Assembly: GCA_016223045.1 (NCBI GenBank) | Contig: JACRPT010000067.1 | Coordinates: 1,768 to 41,553, forward strand | Origin: Candidatus Eiseniibacteriota bacterium | GTDB taxonomy: Bacteria; Eisenbacteria; RBG-16-71-46 | Length of the DNA: 39,786 bases | Direction of reading: 5' to 3' | Part shown: one piece after another, positions 8,277 to 18,445 of the stretch | How the letters are laid out: each line of letters starts with the position of its first letter | Position numbering within the stretch: the first letter of the stretch is position 1 | Position numbers and translations under genes: made by a program | The notes under the pieces: model-generated | What the model was told of the DNA's origin: nothing | The model's database searches: none | What the model saw: the letters and a program-made list of their open reading frames with translations, nothing else

Positions 8277-8305
8277 TTGCCGTCCTCCGCCTTCGCGCTT
8301 ATCTT
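8277..8305 (+). promoter_or_regulatory. Candidate sigma-70 promoter for the PAP2-dxs-nadK-recN-trp unit
   Basis: TTGCCG at 8277-8282 and TATCTT at 8300-8305 are separated by 17 bp, each matching 4 of 6 consensus bases. The predicted transcription start is about 25 bp before the ATG at 8338. This is the only sizeable gap before an 11-kb run of overlapping genes. Confidence 0.45.
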
Positions 8306-8337
8306 CGGACTTCGCTCGTCCACGCGCCGGCCCCGAG

Positions 8338-8805
8338 ATGGCCGCGCCCGGCTCCACACCATCCACCGAGGCAGCCCCAACGGGACCCTTCTGGCTCGCT
8401 CTCATCCTGGGCACGCTGGTCCAGGGCTTCAAGGGCGTGAGCTATTTCGTCGCGCACCACCGCTGGAACTTCCGGCGCTTCTTCGAGACCGGGGGCATGC
8501 CCAGCTCTCATGCGGCGGCCGTCTCGGCGCTCTCCACCGCGGTGGGGCTCGAGGCGGGTTTCGGTTCGCTGCTCTTCGGCGTAACGCTGTATTTCAGCCT
8601 GATCGTCATGTATGATGCCGCGGGTCTGCGCCGGGCCGCGGGGAGGCAGGCCGTCATCCTCAACCGCCTGATCGAAGAACACTTCGCGCACGCCGAGGCG
8701 GACACCCACCGCCTGATGGAGCTGCTCGGGCACACGCCGCTGGAGGTCGCCGCCGGCGCGCTGCTGGGGGTGTCGAGCGCGCTGGCGTGGTCGTGGATCC
8801 ACTGA
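8338..8805 (+). CDS. Divergent PAP2 family membrane protein (DUF212/YuiD type)
   Basis: A 155-residue protein of the divergent acid phosphatase/PAP2 family. It shows the family signature GGMPSSHAAAVSALSTAVGL, an N-terminal hydrophobic helix (FWLALILGTLVQGFK), the VMYDAAGLRRAAGRQAVILN segment and a C-terminal hydrophobic helix (TPLEVAAGALLGVSSALAW). PAP2 relatives remove phosphate from lipid or isoprenoid phosphates. Its position between ispA and dxs suggests an isoprenoid-phosphate substrate, but the DUF212 branch has no settled activity. Its stop overlaps the dxs start by one base. Confidence 0.9.
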   Translation: MAAPGSTPSTEAAPTGPFWLALILGTLVQGFKGVSYFVAHHRWNFRRFFETGGMPSSHAAAVSALSTAVGLEAGFGSLLFGVTLYFSLIVMYDAAGLRRAAGRQAVILNRLIEEHFAHAEADTHRLMELLGHTPLEVAAGALLGVSSALAWSWIH

Positions 8806-10688
8806 TGAGCCTGCTCGAGACCATCCATTCCCCCGCCGACCTCAAGGCGCTCACCCGGCCGCAGCTCGACCAGCTCGCCGTCGAGATCCGCCACACCATC
8901 ATCCAGACCGTGGCCCGCCGCGCCGGCCACCTCGCGCCCAACCTCGGCGTGGTCGAGCTGGCGCTGGCCATCCACCGGGTGTTCGACTCGCCCCGCGACA
9001 AGATCATCTGGGACGTGGGCCACCAGTCCTACCCGCACAAGCTGCTGACCGGACGCCTCGAGCGATTCGACACGCTGCGCACGCTCGACGGCATCGCGGG
9101 CTACCCGGTGCGCAGCGAGAGCGAGCACGACCCGTTCGGCACCTGCCACGGCTCGACCTCGATCTCGGCGGCGCTCGGGCTCGCGGTGGCGCGCGACCTC
9201 CGCGGAGAGGACCACCACGTGGTCGCGGTGATCGGCGACGGCGCGCTCACCGGCGGCATGGCGTTCGAGGGCCTCAACAACCTGGGCGAGCTGAAGAAGC
9301 GCATGCTGGTCATCCTCAACGACAACGAGATGAGCATCTCGCCGAACATCGGCGCGATCGCCCGCTACCTCACGCGCCTCACCGCGCACCGGGTCTACCG
9401 CCAGATCGAGCGCGATGTCTACGAGCTGCTGGGTCGCCTGGGCAAGCGCGCGCAGAAGGCGGCGCACCGGATCAAGGAGGGGCTCGCCAACCTGATCGTC
9501 CCGGGGGTGCTGTTCGAGGAGCTGGGGCTCAAGTACTACGGCCCCATCGACGGCCACGACCTCGACCTGATGATGGGCACGCTCGCCGAGCTCAAGCAGG
9601 TGCCGGGCCCGGTGCTGCTCCACGTGGTGACGCGCAAGGGCAAGGGCTACGCGCCGGCCGAGGGCGACGCCACCGGTTTCCACGGCGTCGGGATGTTCGA
9701 CCCCGAGACCGGCAGCGCGTCGAAGAGCTCGGCCAGGACCTACACGCACGTGTTCGGCGAGACCGCGATCGAGATCGCGAAGCGCTTCCCCCACGCGGTC
9801 GCGGTCACCGCGGCGATGACCGACAACACCGGCTTGAAGCCGTTCTCGAAGCAGTTCCCCGACCGCTTCTTCGACGTCGGGATGGCCGAGGAGCACGCGG
9901 TGACGTTCTCGGCCGGGCTCGCGGCCGGCGGCCTGCTGCCGATCACGGCGATCTACTCGACGTTCCTGCAGCGCGCCTTCGACCAGATCGTGCACGACGT
10001 CGCGGTGCAGGACCTGCGCATCGTGCTCGCGGTGGACCGCGCGGGGCTGGTGGGGGAGGACGGCGCCCCGCAGCACGGCGCGTTCGACGTCTCCTACCTG
10101 CGCATGATCCCCGGCATGACGCTGATGCAGCCCCGGAACGGCGAGGAGCTGCGCGACATGCTGTGGACCGCGGCCCACCACGAGAAGGGTCCGGTCGCGG
10201 TGCGCTTCCCGCGCGCCAGCATCCCGGAGGAGAAGCTCCCCGAGGGCGAAGCCCGGCTGCTGCCCGTCGGCATCTCCGAGCAGCTGCGCGCCGGCGGCGA
10301 CGTCGCCCTCTTCGCGCTCGGCACCATGGTGGCCCCCGCGCTCAAGGCCGCCGACCTGCTGGCCGAGCAGGGCGTCTCGGCGACGGTGGTGAACGCGCGC
10401 TTCGTCTGCCCGCTCGACGAGCGCGCGATCGCCGGACTCGCGGCTTCGGTGGGCCGGCTGGTCACCGTCGAGGAGAACGTGCCGATGGGCGGCTTCGGCA
10501 GCGCGGTGAGCGAATGTCTCGACCGCGGCGGCCTCTCCGCCACGCCGCTGCTGCGCATCGCGCTGCCCGAGCAGTTCGTCACCCACGGCCAGCGCGACCA
10601 GCTGCTGCAGCGCGTCGGGCTCGACGCCCCCGGCATCGCCCGGCGCACGCTCGACTGGCTGCGCTCCACCCAGCGCCAGTACACATGA
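8805..10688 (+). CDS. dxs: 1-deoxy-D-xylulose-5-phosphate synthase
   Basis: Thiamine-diphosphate enzyme that condenses pyruvate and glyceraldehyde-3-phosphate, the first step of the MEP isoprenoid pathway. The 627-residue length is typical. Visible motifs: WDVGHQSYPHKLLTGR, the ThDP-binding IGDGALTGGMAFEGLNNLG with ILNDNEMSIS, the transketolase pyrimidine domain FDVGMAEEHAVTFSAGLA, and DRAGLVGEDGAPQHGAFDVSYLR. The C-terminal domain holds VTVEENVPMGGFGSAVSE. The frame is open back to a GTG at 8787, but MSLLETI at 8805 matches the family N-terminus and gives a 1-base overlap with the gene before. It overlaps nadK by 4 bp. Confidence 0.97.
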   Translation: MSLLETIHSPADLKALTRPQLDQLAVEIRHTIIQTVARRAGHLAPNLGVVELALAIHRVFDSPRDKIIWDVGHQSYPHKLLTGRLERFDTLRTLDGIAGYPVRSESEHDPFGTCHGSTSISAALGLAVARDLRGEDHHVVAVIGDGALTGGMAFEGLNNLGELKKRMLVILNDNEMSISPNIGAIARYLTRLTAHRVYRQIERDVYELLGRLGKRAQKAAHRIKEGLANLIVPGVLFEELGLKYYGPIDGHDLDLMMGTLAELKQVPGPVLLHVVTRKGKGYAPAEGDATGFHGVGMFDPETGSASKSSARTYTHVFGETAIEIAKRFPHAVAVTAAMTDNTGLKPFSKQFPDRFFDVGMAEEHAVTFSAGLAAGGLLPITAIYSTFLQRAFDQIVHDVAVQDLRIVLAVDRAGLVGEDGAPQHGAFDVSYLRMIPGMTLMQPRNGEELRDMLWTAAHHEKGPVAVRFPRASIPEEKLPEGEARLLPVGISEQLRAGGDVALFALGTMVAPALKAADLLAEQGVSATVVNARFVCPLDERAIAGLAASVGRLVTVEENVPMGGFGSAVSECLDRGGLSATPLLRIALPEQFVTHGQRDQLLQRVGLDAPGIARRTLDWLRSTQRQYT

Positions 10689-11569
10689 GAGGCCGCGTGC
10701 GCCGCGTCGCGATCCTGGGCCACATCGGCCGGCCCGGGGTCCGGCGCGCCGCCGCGAAGCTGCGCGCGCGGCTCGCGCGCCGCGGCTGCGACGTGCGCGT
10801 GGAGCAGCATCTCGCCGACCTGATGGGGATCGAAGGCGCGCCGCTCCCCGGGCTGGCGCGTTGGTGCCAGCTCGCCATCAGCCTGGGCGGCGACGGCACC
10901 GTGCTCACCGGCGGGCGTGCCATGGCCGGGCAGAAGGGCGTGCTGCTCGCCGTCAATTTCGGCGGCCTCGGCTTCCTCGCCGCCGCCGAGGAGGACGAGC
11001 TCGGGCGGGCCGTGGAGGCCGCGCTCAGCGGGGCGTGGAAGGTGCAGGAGCGCCGCCTGCTCCGCGCCACCGTGCGGCGCGGCCGCAAGGGTGTCCGCGC
11101 CTTCTCGCGCCTCGCCATGAACGACGCGGTGGTGAAGAGCGCCGGCGGGCTCGCGGCGGTCCACCTCCAGATGCACGCGCTCGGGCAGGACCTCGGCTAC
11201 CTGCTGGCCGATGGCCTGATCGCCGCGAGCGCCTCGGGCTCGACCGCCTATTCGCTCTCGGCCGGCGGCCCGGTGCTGGCGCCCGACGTCGAGGCGCTGG
11301 TGGTGACGCCGGTGTGCGCGCACACGCTCGGCAGCCGCGCGCTGGTGCTGGCGGCCGACGACGAGCTGTCCCTCCGGCTGATCGGGTCGGTGGACCATTC
11401 GATCCTCCTGCTCGACGGCCAGGAGATGGTCGAGCTCGAGCCCGGTGACACGATCCGCGTCCGTCTCGACCGCGCCGCGGTGCGCTGCCTGCGCAACCCC
11501 GAGCGCCCCTTCGCGCGCTCGCTCCAGGCCAAGCTCGGCTGGCAGGGGAGCGCGCGGCGGTCCCTGTAG
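10685..11569 (+). CDS. nadK: NAD kinase
   Basis: Phosphorylates NAD to NADP in the cytoplasm. The 294-residue protein has the GGDGT nucleotide motif (LAISLGGDGTVLTGGR), NFGGLGFLA, the conserved AMNDAVV, and DGLIAASASGSTAYSLSAGGPV, followed by a His in PVCAHTLGSR. The ATG at 10685 overlaps the dxs stop (ATGA). NADP made here feeds reductive steps of the isoprenoid and folate pathways encoded nearby, though the linkage is probably ancestral gene order. Confidence 0.95.
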   Translation: MRGRVRRVAILGHIGRPGVRRAAAKLRARLARRGCDVRVEQHLADLMGIEGAPLPGLARWCQLAISLGGDGTVLTGGRAMAGQKGVLLAVNFGGLGFLAAAEEDELGRAVEAALSGAWKVQERRLLRATVRRGRKGVRAFSRLAMNDAVVKSAGGLAAVHLQMHALGQDLGYLLADGLIAASASGSTAYSLSAGGPVLAPDVEALVVTPVCAHTLGSRALVLAADDELSLRLIGSVDHSILLLDGQEMVELEPGDTIRVRLDRAAVRCLRNPERPFARSLQAKLGWQGSARRSL

Positions 11570-11583
11570 GGCGGGTTCCATCC

Positions 11584-13299
11584 ATGCTCGAACGGCTGAT
11601 CATCCGCGACCTGGCCCTGGTCGAGCGCGCCGAGGTCCCCTTCGGTCCCGGGCTCAACGTGGTCACGGGCGAGACCGGCGCCGGCAAGTCGCTGCTGGTC
11701 CAGGCGGTGGACCTGCTGATGGGCGGGCGCGCCGACGCGGGCGTGGTGCGCGACGGCGCCCCGGCGGCGGTGGCCGAGGGCGAGTTCCGGGTGGAGGGCG
11801 ACCCCGGCGCGCGCGTGGCCGCGTTGCTCGCCGGATGGGGCATCGAGTGCGACGGTGAGACCGTCATCGTGCGGCGCGAGGTGCAGGCCGGGGGCAAGAG
11901 CCGCGCGCTCGTCAACCAGTCGGCGGTGACGCGCGGTGCGCTCGCGCAGCTCGGCGACATCCTCGCCGATCTCCACGGCCAGCACGAGCACCAGAGCCTG
12001 CTGCGGGCCGAGGCCGGGTTGGATGTGCTCGACCGGCTGGCCGACCTCGGCGGCGACGTTACGCGTTACGGCGAGGCGCTCGCGGCGTGGCGCGCGGCCT
12101 CCGCGGAGCTGGCGGCGCTCGAGACCTCGCTCGCCACGTACGCCGACCGTCGCGAGTGGATGGAGCAGGCGGCACGCGAGCTGGCGGAGGCGGACCTGGT
12201 CGAGGGGGAGGAGGAGCGCCTCAAGCTCGAGGCGGCGCGCCTCGCGCACGCCGACCGGCTGCGCGCACTGGTCGGCCAGGCGCTGGCGAAGCTCTCGGAG
12301 GGCGACGACGCGGCGCTGGACGCGATCGCCGTGGCGGCGCGCGCGGTGGAGCAGGCGGCCTCCCTGGACCCCAGCCTCGCCGACACGCTGCTCGCGCTCG
12401 ACGAGGCGCGCATCGCGGCGGCCGAGGCGGGCCGCGCGCTCGCGGCGTACGGCGCCGGGCTCGAGGCCGACCCGCAGGCGCTCGAGACCATCGAGGCGCG
12501 CCGCGAGCTGATCGCGCGGCTCCAGCGCAGGTACCGACGCGGCATCGCGGAGCTGATCGCCTGGCGCGCCGAGCTGGCTCAGGAACTCGCGACCGGCGAG
12601 GACGGAGCAGGCGCGCTGGAGCGCGCCCGCACGCGCGCCGCGGAGGCGGAAGCGAAGTGCCTCGCCGCGGGCCACGCGCTGTCGCGCAAGCGTCGCGCCG
12701 CGGCCCGGGAGTGGGGCGCCGGCCTCACGCGCGGGCTCGAGCCGCTCGGCTTTCCGCACGCGCGGCTCGAGTTCCTGGTCGCGCCGGCGGGCGGGGACGC
12801 GCCCGCGCCCGGTGCGCGCGGACTCGACCGGGTCGAGATGCTGTTCACCGCGAATCCCGGCGAGCCGGCGCGACCGCTCCACAAGATCGCCTCGGGCGGC
12901 GAGCTGTCGCGGGTCATGCTGGCGTTGAAGACCGCGCTGGAAGCCCAAGACCCCGTTGACCTTCTGCTCTTCGATGAAGTAGATTCCGGCATCGGCGGTG
13001 CCGTGGCACAGGCGGTCGGAGAGCGCCTCCGGCGGCTGTCGCGGCACCGCCAGATCGTCTGCGTCACCCACCTGCCCATGATCGCCTCCCTCGCCACCCA
13101 CCACGTCCGGGTCACCAAGCGGGTCACCGGCGGGCGCACCGTCGCGCGCATCGAGCCGGTGGCGGGCGAGGAGCGCGTGGACGAGCTGGCGCGGATGCTG
13201 GCGGGCGAGCGGGTCACCGAGACCACGCGACGCCAGGCGCGCGAGCTGCTCGCCGACGCTCCGGCGCGGCCGGCGGGCGTGCCGCGGGGCTCCGCATGA
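11584..13299 (+). CDS. recN: DNA repair protein RecN
   Basis: SMC-like ATPase acting at double-strand breaks. The 571 residues run from an N-terminal ATPase half (LERLIIRDLALVERAEV, Walker A in GETGAGKSLLVQA) through a long coiled-coil centre (about residues 150-370). The C-terminal half carries the ABC-type signature ASGGELSRVMLALK, Walker B LLFDEVDSGIGG and the switch region VCVTHLPMIASLATHH. The coiled coil is Ala/Arg-rich as expected for this GC content. It starts 14 bp after nadK and overlaps trpE by 4 bp, joining a repair gene to the trp genes. Confidence 0.96.
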   Translation: MLERLIIRDLALVERAEVPFGPGLNVVTGETGAGKSLLVQAVDLLMGGRADAGVVRDGAPAAVAEGEFRVEGDPGARVAALLAGWGIECDGETVIVRREVQAGGKSRALVNQSAVTRGALAQLGDILADLHGQHEHQSLLRAEAGLDVLDRLADLGGDVTRYGEALAAWRAASAELAALETSLATYADRREWMEQAARELAEADLVEGEEERLKLEAARLAHADRLRALVGQALAKLSEGDDAALDAIAVAARAVEQAASLDPSLADTLLALDEARIAAAEAGRALAAYGAGLEADPQALETIEARRELIARLQRRYRRGIAELIAWRAELAQELATGEDGAGALERARTRAAEAEAKCLAAGHALSRKRRAAAREWGAGLTRGLEPLGFPHARLEFLVAPAGGDAPAPGARGLDRVEMLFTANPGEPARPLHKIASGGELSRVMLALKTALEAQDPVDLLLFDEVDSGIGGAVAQAVGERLRRLSRHRQIVCVTHLPMIASLATHHVRVTKRVTGGRTVARIEPVAGEERVDELARMLAGERVTETTRRQARELLADAPARPAGVPRGSA

Positions 13300-14762
13300 T
13301 CGTCCCGACCCGCGCCGAGTTCCGCGCCCTGGCGGCCGGCGGCAGGCTGGTGCCGGTCTACCGCGAGGTGTTCGCGGACCACGACACGCCGGTCTCGGCG
13401 TTCCGCAAGATCGACGACGGGCCCTACGCGTTCCTGCTCGAGAGCGTGGAGGGCGGCGAGAAGTGGGGGCGCTTCTCCCTGCTCGGCAGCCGCCCCTCGC
13501 TGGTGTTCGTCGCCCGCGGGGAGCGCTGCGAGCTGCGCGAGGGCGGACGCGTGACGCCGCTTCCCGGCCGGCCGACCGACGAGCTGGCCGCGCTGCTGGC
13601 GCGCCACCAGGCAGTGCCGCTGCCGGGGCTGCCGCGCTTCTGCGGCGGCGCGGTCGGCTACCTGGGCTACGACGCGGTGCGCTGGTTCGAGCGCATCCCC
13701 GCGCGGGCGAAGGACGACCTCGGGCTGCCCGACGCGGTGTTCCTGTTCGGCGACGTGGTGAGCGTGTTCGACAACCTCACGCACACCATGAAGGTGGTGA
13801 CGCACGCGCGCGCCGGAGCCGATCCCGACGCGGCCTACGACGCCGCGGTCGCGCGGCTCGAGGCCGAGGTGACGCGGCTGCGGACGCCGCTCGCGTGGGC
13901 CGAGCCCGCGCCGGGCGAGGCGCCGTCCGAGCCGCGCTCCTCGGCCACGCGGCAGGCCTTCATGGCCGCGGTCGAGCGCGCGAAGGAGCACATCCGCGCC
14001 GGCGACATCTTCCAGGTGGTGCTGGCGCACCGCATGAGCGCGCCGGTCAGGCAACCCGCGTTCGAGGCCTACCGCGCGCTGCGGGTCACCAACCCGTCGC
14101 CCTACATGTACTTCCTCAGGCTCGGCGACTTCGCCCTGGTGGGCTCCTCGCCCGAGGTGCTGGTGCGGCGCACCGACAACCTGGTCGAGGTGCGGCCGAT
14201 CGCCGGCACCCACCCGCGCGGGCGCAGCCCCGAGGAGGACCAGCGGCTCGAGGAGGAGCTGCGCGCCAGCGAGAAGGAGCGCGCCGAGCACGTCATGCTG
14301 GTGGACCTGGGCCGCAACGACGTGGGCCGGGTGGCCGAGTTCGGCACGGTCGAGACCAACGAGTACATGTCGGTGGAGCGCTACTCGCAGGTCATGCACC
14401 TGGTGTCGAACGTGCGCGGGCGCGGCCTGCCGAAGCTCCAGCCGCTCGACATCGTGCGGGCCTGCTTCCCGGCCGGCACCGTCTCGGGGGCCCCCAAGGT
14501 GCGGGCCATGGAGATCATCGAGGACCTCGAGCCGCTGCGGCGCGGGGTCTACGCGGGCGCCGTCGGCCATTTCGACTATCATGGCAACCTCGACCTGTGC
14601 ATCGCCATCCGCACGCTGGTGTACGCGGACGGGCAGGCGCACTGGGGCGTGGGCGCCGGCATCGTCGCTGACTCCGACCCCGCGGGCGAGTGGCAGGAAA
14701 CGCTGAACAAGGGGCGCGCGCTGTGGCTGGCGGTGCAGCGCGCCGAGCGGGGCTCGCCGTGA
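13296..14762 (+). CDS. trpE: Anthranilate synthase component I
   Basis: Converts chorismate plus ammonia (supplied by TrpG) to anthranilate, the first committed step to tryptophan. The 488-residue protein has the TrpE N-terminal region with [19 protein letters not shown], a feedback-inhibition-type segment, and the chorismate-binding core: [81 protein letters not shown] and [20 protein letters not shown]. Overlaps recN upstream and trpG downstream, each by 4 bp. Confidence 0.97.
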   Translation: MIVPTRAEFRALAAGGRLVPVYREVFADHDTPVSAFRKIDDGPYAFLLESVEGGEKWGRFSLLGSRPSLVFVARGERCELREGGRVTPLPGRPTDELAALLARHQAVPLPGLPRFCGGAVGYLGYDAVRWFERIPARAKDDLGLPDAVFLFGDVVSVFDNLTHTMKVVTHARAGADPDAAYDAAVARLEAEVTRLRTPLAWAEPAPGEAPSEPRSSATRQAFMAAVERAKEHIRAGDIFQVVLAHRMSAPVRQPAFEAYRALRVTNPSPYMYFLRLGDFALVGSSPEVLVRRTDNLVEVRPIAGTHPRGRSPEEDQRLEEELRASEKERAEHVMLVDLGRNDVGRVAEFGTVETNEYMSVERYSQVMHLVSNVRGRGLPKLQPLDIVRACFPAGTVSGAPKVRAMEIIEDLEPLRRGVYAGAVGHFDYHGNLDLCIAIRTLVYADGQAHWGVGAGIVADSDPAGEWQETLNKGRALWLAVQRAERGSP

Positions 14763-15349
14763 TCCTGGTCATCGACAACTACGACTCCTTCACCTACAAC
14801 CTGGTGCAGTACCTGGGTACGCTGGGCGCCGAGGTCGAGGTGCACCGCAACGACACGGTCGCGGTCGCGGCGCTCGCGGCCAGGCCGGTGGAAGGCCTGG
14901 TGGTCTCGCCGGGACCGGGCGAGCCGCGCGACGCCGGCATCTCGGAGGCGGCGATCGCGGACTTCGCCGGCCGCGTGCCGGTGCTGGGCGTGTGCCTCGG
15001 ACACCAGGCGCTGGGCGAGGTCTTCGGCGGCCGGGTGGTGCGCGCGCCGCGCCTGATGCACGGCAAGACCAGTCCCATCCTGCACCGGGGCCGCGGCATC
15101 TTCGCCGGACTCGACAACCCGTTCGAGGCCACGCGCTACCATTCGCTCATCGTCGAGCGCGAGTCGCTCCCCGAGGTCCTCGAGGTGACCGCGTGGACGC
15201 CGGAGGGGGAGATCATGGGCCTCAAGCACCGCGACCACGAGACCTGGGGCGTCCAGTTCCATCCCGAGTCCGTGCTGACGCGGCCGGGCCTCAAGCTGAT
15301 CGAGAACTTCCTGACCCTGTGCCGCCAGCAGAGGAGTGCCGCCCGATGA
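14759..15349 (+). CDS. trpG: Anthranilate synthase component II (glutamine amidotransferase)
   Basis: Class I glutamine amidotransferase that supplies ammonia to TrpE. The 196 residues begin [18 protein letters not shown]. The nucleophile Cys is in [18 protein letters not shown] and the His/Glu pair in [13 protein letters not shown] use the GTG at 14759, which overlaps the trpE stop as GTGA and places the family N-terminus at residue 1; an upstream GTG-type start at 14690 would add 23 unrelated residues. TrpG and PabA are hard to tell apart, but the trpE-trpG-trpD order favours TrpG. Confidence 0.96.
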   Translation: MILVIDNYDSFTYNLVQYLGTLGAEVEVHRNDTVAVAALAARPVEGLVVSPGPGEPRDAGISEAAIADFAGRVPVLGVCLGHQALGEVFGGRVVRAPRLMHGKTSPILHRGRGIFAGLDNPFEATRYHSLIVERESLPEVLEVTAWTPEGEIMGLKHRDHETWGVQFHPESVLTRPGLKLIENFLTLCRQQRSAAR

Positions 15350-16353
15350 TCCGGTCCGCCATCGCCCGCGCGGTGCTGCGCCAGGACCTGCCGCGCGACG
15401 TCGCCCGCGCCAGCATGGAGCAGATCCTGGCAGGCGAGGCCAGCCCCGCGCAGATCGCGGCGCTCGCGGTCGCGATGCGCATGAAGGGGGAGACCCCCGA
15501 GGAGATCGCGGGCATGGCCGAGGCGATGCGCCTGCGCGTGCAGCCCATCCGCACCCGGCGTACCCCGCTCATCGACACCTGCGGCACCGGCGGCGACAAC
15601 GCCGGCACCTTCAACATCTCGACCACCGTGGCCATCGTGGTCGCGGCGTGCGGCGTGGCGGTGGCCAAGCACGGCAACCGCGGAGTCTCGAGCCGCACCG
15701 GGAGCGCGGACGTGCTGGAGTCGCTGGGCGTGCGCATCGACCTGACGCCCGAGAGCGCGGGGCGCTCGCTCGACCTGCTCGGCATCACCTTCCTGTTCGC
15801 GCCCAACTACCACACCGCGCTGCGCCACGCGGCGGGCCCGCGCCGCGAGGTCGGCGTGCGCACGGTGTTCAACCTGCTCGGGCCACTCACCAACCCCGCG
15901 GGAGCCACCCGCCAGCTGCTCGGCGTGTTCGCCGACGACCTGGTGCGCCCGGTGGCCGAGGTGCTGCGCATGCTGGGCAGCGAGCGCGCCTGGGTGGTGC
16001 ACGGACTCGACGGGCTCGACGAGCTCACCGTGTTCGCCCCCTCGCACGTCGCCGAGCTGGACCGCGGCGAGATCAGAGAGTACCAGGTGGACCCCGGGTC
16101 GCTGGGCCTGGCGAACACCGACCGCGCCGCGCTGGCGGGGGGCGACGCCGCCGTGAACGCCGCGAAGACGCGCGCGGTGCTGGCCGGGGAGCAGGGCCCC
16201 GCGCGCGACATCGTGGTGCTCAACACCGGCGCCGCGCTGGTGGTCGCGGGCGTCTCGAAGGACCTCGCCGAGGGTGTGGCGCGCGCGCAGCAGGCGCTTG
16301 ACCGCGGCGAGGCTGCCGCGAAGCTCGCCCAGCTCGCCGCCTTCCGCGGCTGA
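15346..16353 (+). CDS. trpD: Anthranilate phosphoribosyltransferase
   Basis: Transfers the phosphoribosyl group of PRPP to anthranilate. The 335-residue protein has the helical N-terminal domain ([19 protein letters not shown]), the PRPP loop in [18 protein letters not shown], the anthranilate/PRPP segment [33 protein letters not shown], and [17 protein letters not shown]. The ATG at 15346 overlaps the trpG stop. The longer open frame back to 14992 is only overlap with trpG. Confidence 0.97.
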   Translation: MIRSAIARAVLRQDLPRDVARASMEQILAGEASPAQIAALAVAMRMKGETPEEIAGMAEAMRLRVQPIRTRRTPLIDTCGTGGDNAGTFNISTTVAIVVAACGVAVAKHGNRGVSSRTGSADVLESLGVRIDLTPESAGRSLDLLGITFLFAPNYHTALRHAAGPRREVGVRTVFNLLGPLTNPAGATRQLLGVFADDLVRPVAEVLRMLGSERAWVVHGLDGLDELTVFAPSHVAELDRGEIREYQVDPGSLGLANTDRAALAGGDAAVNAAKTRAVLAGEQGPARDIVVLNTGAALVVAGVSKDLAEGVARAQQALDRGEAAAKLAQLAAFRG

Positions 16354-16378
16354 CGCCGCGCGCCGGGGGGAGGCCGTC

Positions 16379-17002
16379 ATGTTCTGCTCGCGCTGCGGCA
16401 GCCCGGTCCCCGCGGCCGCCGCGTTCTGCCCGCGCTGCGGCGCGCCGGTGGCGGCGCCACCCGAAGCCACGGCCGTCCCGCCGGCTGCGGCTCCACCCGA
16501 GTGGGCGGCCGGCGCCGCGCCCGCCGGGCCGCCGCCCGGCTGGGCCGGGGCGGGACCTTCCGTCCGCTACGGCGGCTTCTGGCGCCGGTTCTGGGCCTGG
16601 GTCGTGGACGGCATCCTGCTGAACGCGGTGTTCATCCCGCTGAGCCTGATGGCCGGACTCCCGCTGCTCGGCTGGGGGGACACGGAGGACCTCGACCCGG
16701 ACCGGCTCTTCGCGTTCGTCGGCAGCTTCGTGGCCATCGGGCTGGTGCGCACGATCCTGAGCTGGCTCTACTTCGCGCTCATGGAGAGCTCGTCGAAGCA
16801 GGCCACGGTGGGGAAGATGGCGCTCGGCATCCGCGTGACCGACCTGGCGGGCCGGCGCATCTCGTTCGCCCGCGCCACCGGCCGCTGCTTCGGCGCGATC
16901 CTCTCGGGACTGCTCTTCGGCATCGGCTTCCTGATGGTCGCGTTCACCGAGAAGAAGCAGGGCCTGCACGACATCATGGCTGGTACACTCGTCGTGCGAT
17001 GA
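16379..17002 (+). CDS. Zinc-ribbon plus RDD-domain membrane protein
   Basis: A 207-residue protein with an N-terminal CxxC/CxxC zinc ribbon (FCSRCGSPVPAAAAFCPRCG, residues 2-21), a Pro/Ala-rich linker (about 22-60) and a C-terminal RDD domain. The RDD part begins YGGFWRRFWAWVVDGILLNAVF, with predicted membrane helices near residues 75-95, 115-140 and 175-195, and holds the TVGKMALGIRVTD motif. GGGGGGAGG just upstream of 16379 is a strong ribosome site. Function is unknown; RDD proteins have been linked to transport or membrane stress. Its presence inside the trp operon, with its stop codon next to the trpC ribosome site, is unusual. Confidence 0.9.
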   Translation: MFCSRCGSPVPAAAAFCPRCGAPVAAPPEATAVPPAAAPPEWAAGAAPAGPPPGWAGAGPSVRYGGFWRRFWAWVVDGILLNAVFIPLSLMAGLPLLGWGDTEDLDPDRLFAFVGSFVAIGLVRTILSWLYFALMESSSKQATVGKMALGIRVTDLAGRRISFARATGRCFGAILSGLLFGIGFLMVAFTEKKQGLHDIMAGTLVVR

Positions 17003-17012
17003 GGAGGTGCGG

Positions 17013-17831
17013 ATGACGACTGGCACGGATTTCCTGGCGCGCATCGCCGCCGACCGGCGGCGCCGGGTCGAGGCGATGAAGCTCGAGCAGCCCGCCTGGA
17101 CGCTGCGCGCCCGGCTCGGCCCGGCGCGGCCGGACGGGCGGCTCGAGCGCGCGCTGCGGCGCGGCGCCGCGACCGACCCGCTGCGGCTGCTGTGCGAGGT
17201 CAAGCGCGCTTCCCCCTCGAAGGGCGTGCTCAACGCCGGCGTGGACCCGGTCGCGATGGCCCGGGTGTTCGAGGCGGGCGGCGCGGCCGCGGTCTCGCTG
17301 GTCACCGAGCCCGACCACTTCCAGGGCGACCCGGCGTGGGTGGACGCGGTGCGACCGCAGGTGAAGCTCCCGATCCTCGTCAAGGACTTCGTGGTGGACG
17401 AGTACCAGCTGTTCGACGCCGCGCTGCGCGGCGCCGACGGCGTGCTGCTGTTGGCCGCCCTGCTCTCCGACGTCCAGCTCCAGATCCTGATCAGCGGGGC
17501 GCGCCAGCTCGGCCTCGACGCGCTGGTCGAGGTGCACGACGAAGCCGAGCTCAAGCGCGCGCTCAAGGCCGGCGCCACGCTGGTGGGCATCAACAACCGC
17601 GACCTGCGCAGCTTCGAGGTGGACCTCGGGGTGTCGCTCGCGCTCCTCCCCGCGGTGCCGCCGCTGGTCACCGCGGTGGCCGAGAGCGGGCTCTCGACGC
17701 CCGCCGACCTGGCGCGCCTGCGCGCGACGCGCTGCGACGCCGTGCTGATGGGCGAAGTGTTCATGACCAGCCCTGACCCGGCCGCGACCCTCGCCACGCT
17801 CGCGGCCGCGGCCGCCCGCGGCATCGGCTGA
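17013..17831 (+). CDS. trpC: Indole-3-glycerol phosphate synthase
   Basis: Closes the indole ring from CdRP. The 272-residue TIM barrel shows LCEVKRASPSKGVLN, the catalytic Lys in ILVKDFVVDEYQLFDA, the Glu in ALVEVHDEAELKRAL, GINNRDLRSFEVDL and VAESGLSTPADLARL. I use ATG 17013; GAGGAGG at 17001-17007 is its ribosome site and overlaps the end of the RDD gene, so translation is probably coupled. A GTG at 17007 would fall inside that site. Confidence 0.97.
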   Translation: MTTGTDFLARIAADRRRRVEAMKLEQPAWTLRARLGPARPDGRLERALRRGAATDPLRLLCEVKRASPSKGVLNAGVDPVAMARVFEAGGAAAVSLVTEPDHFQGDPAWVDAVRPQVKLPILVKDFVVDEYQLFDAALRGADGVLLLAALLSDVQLQILISGARQLGLDALVEVHDEAELKRALKAGATLVGINNRDLRSFEVDLGVSLALLPAVPPLVTAVAESGLSTPADLARLRATRCDAVLMGEVFMTSPDPAATLATLAAAAARGIG

Positions 17832-17832
17832 C

Positions 17833-18445
17833 GTGCGGCGCACCGTCGTCAAGGTGTGCGGGATCACCCGGCTCGAGGACGCGCGCGGCGCGCTCGCGGC
17901 CGGCGCCGACTGGCTGGGCTTCGTGCTGGCGGGGGAGAGCCCGCGCCGCCTGGCGGCGGAGATCGCGGCGGAGATCGTGGGGGCGGTCGCGCCCGCGATC
18001 GCCGTGGGCGTGCTGGTGGCCCCGCGACCGGACCAGGCGCTGGCGCTGGCGCGGCGGGCGGGCGTGGCGCGCCTCCAGCTCCACCGCGTCGAGCCCGCGG
18101 CGTGGCCCGAGGACTTCCCGCTCCCCGTGGCCTTCGCGCTGCCGGTCGGCGCCGACGGCCGGATCAGCGGGGCGCTGCCGGCCGCGCGCCACCTGCTGAT
18201 GCTCGACACCGCGCACCCCGCGCTGGCCGGCGGCACCGGGCTGAGCTTCCCGTGGGAAGCGGCGGCGGACCTGTGCGCGGAGCGCGCGGTGATGATCGCC
18301 GGCGGGCTCGATCCGGCGAACGTCGCGGCCGCGATCGAGCGCGCGCGGCCGTTCGGCGTGGACGCCTCGTCGCGGCTCGAGGCCGCGCCGGGCATCAAGG
18401 ACCCCGACCAGGTGCGGCGCTTCGTCGCCGCGGTGAGGGAGTGCG

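Noticed and set aside
8508-10586. Long minus-strand frame across dxs
   Set aside because: Antisense shadow of dxs; composition typical of GC-rich non-coding frames.
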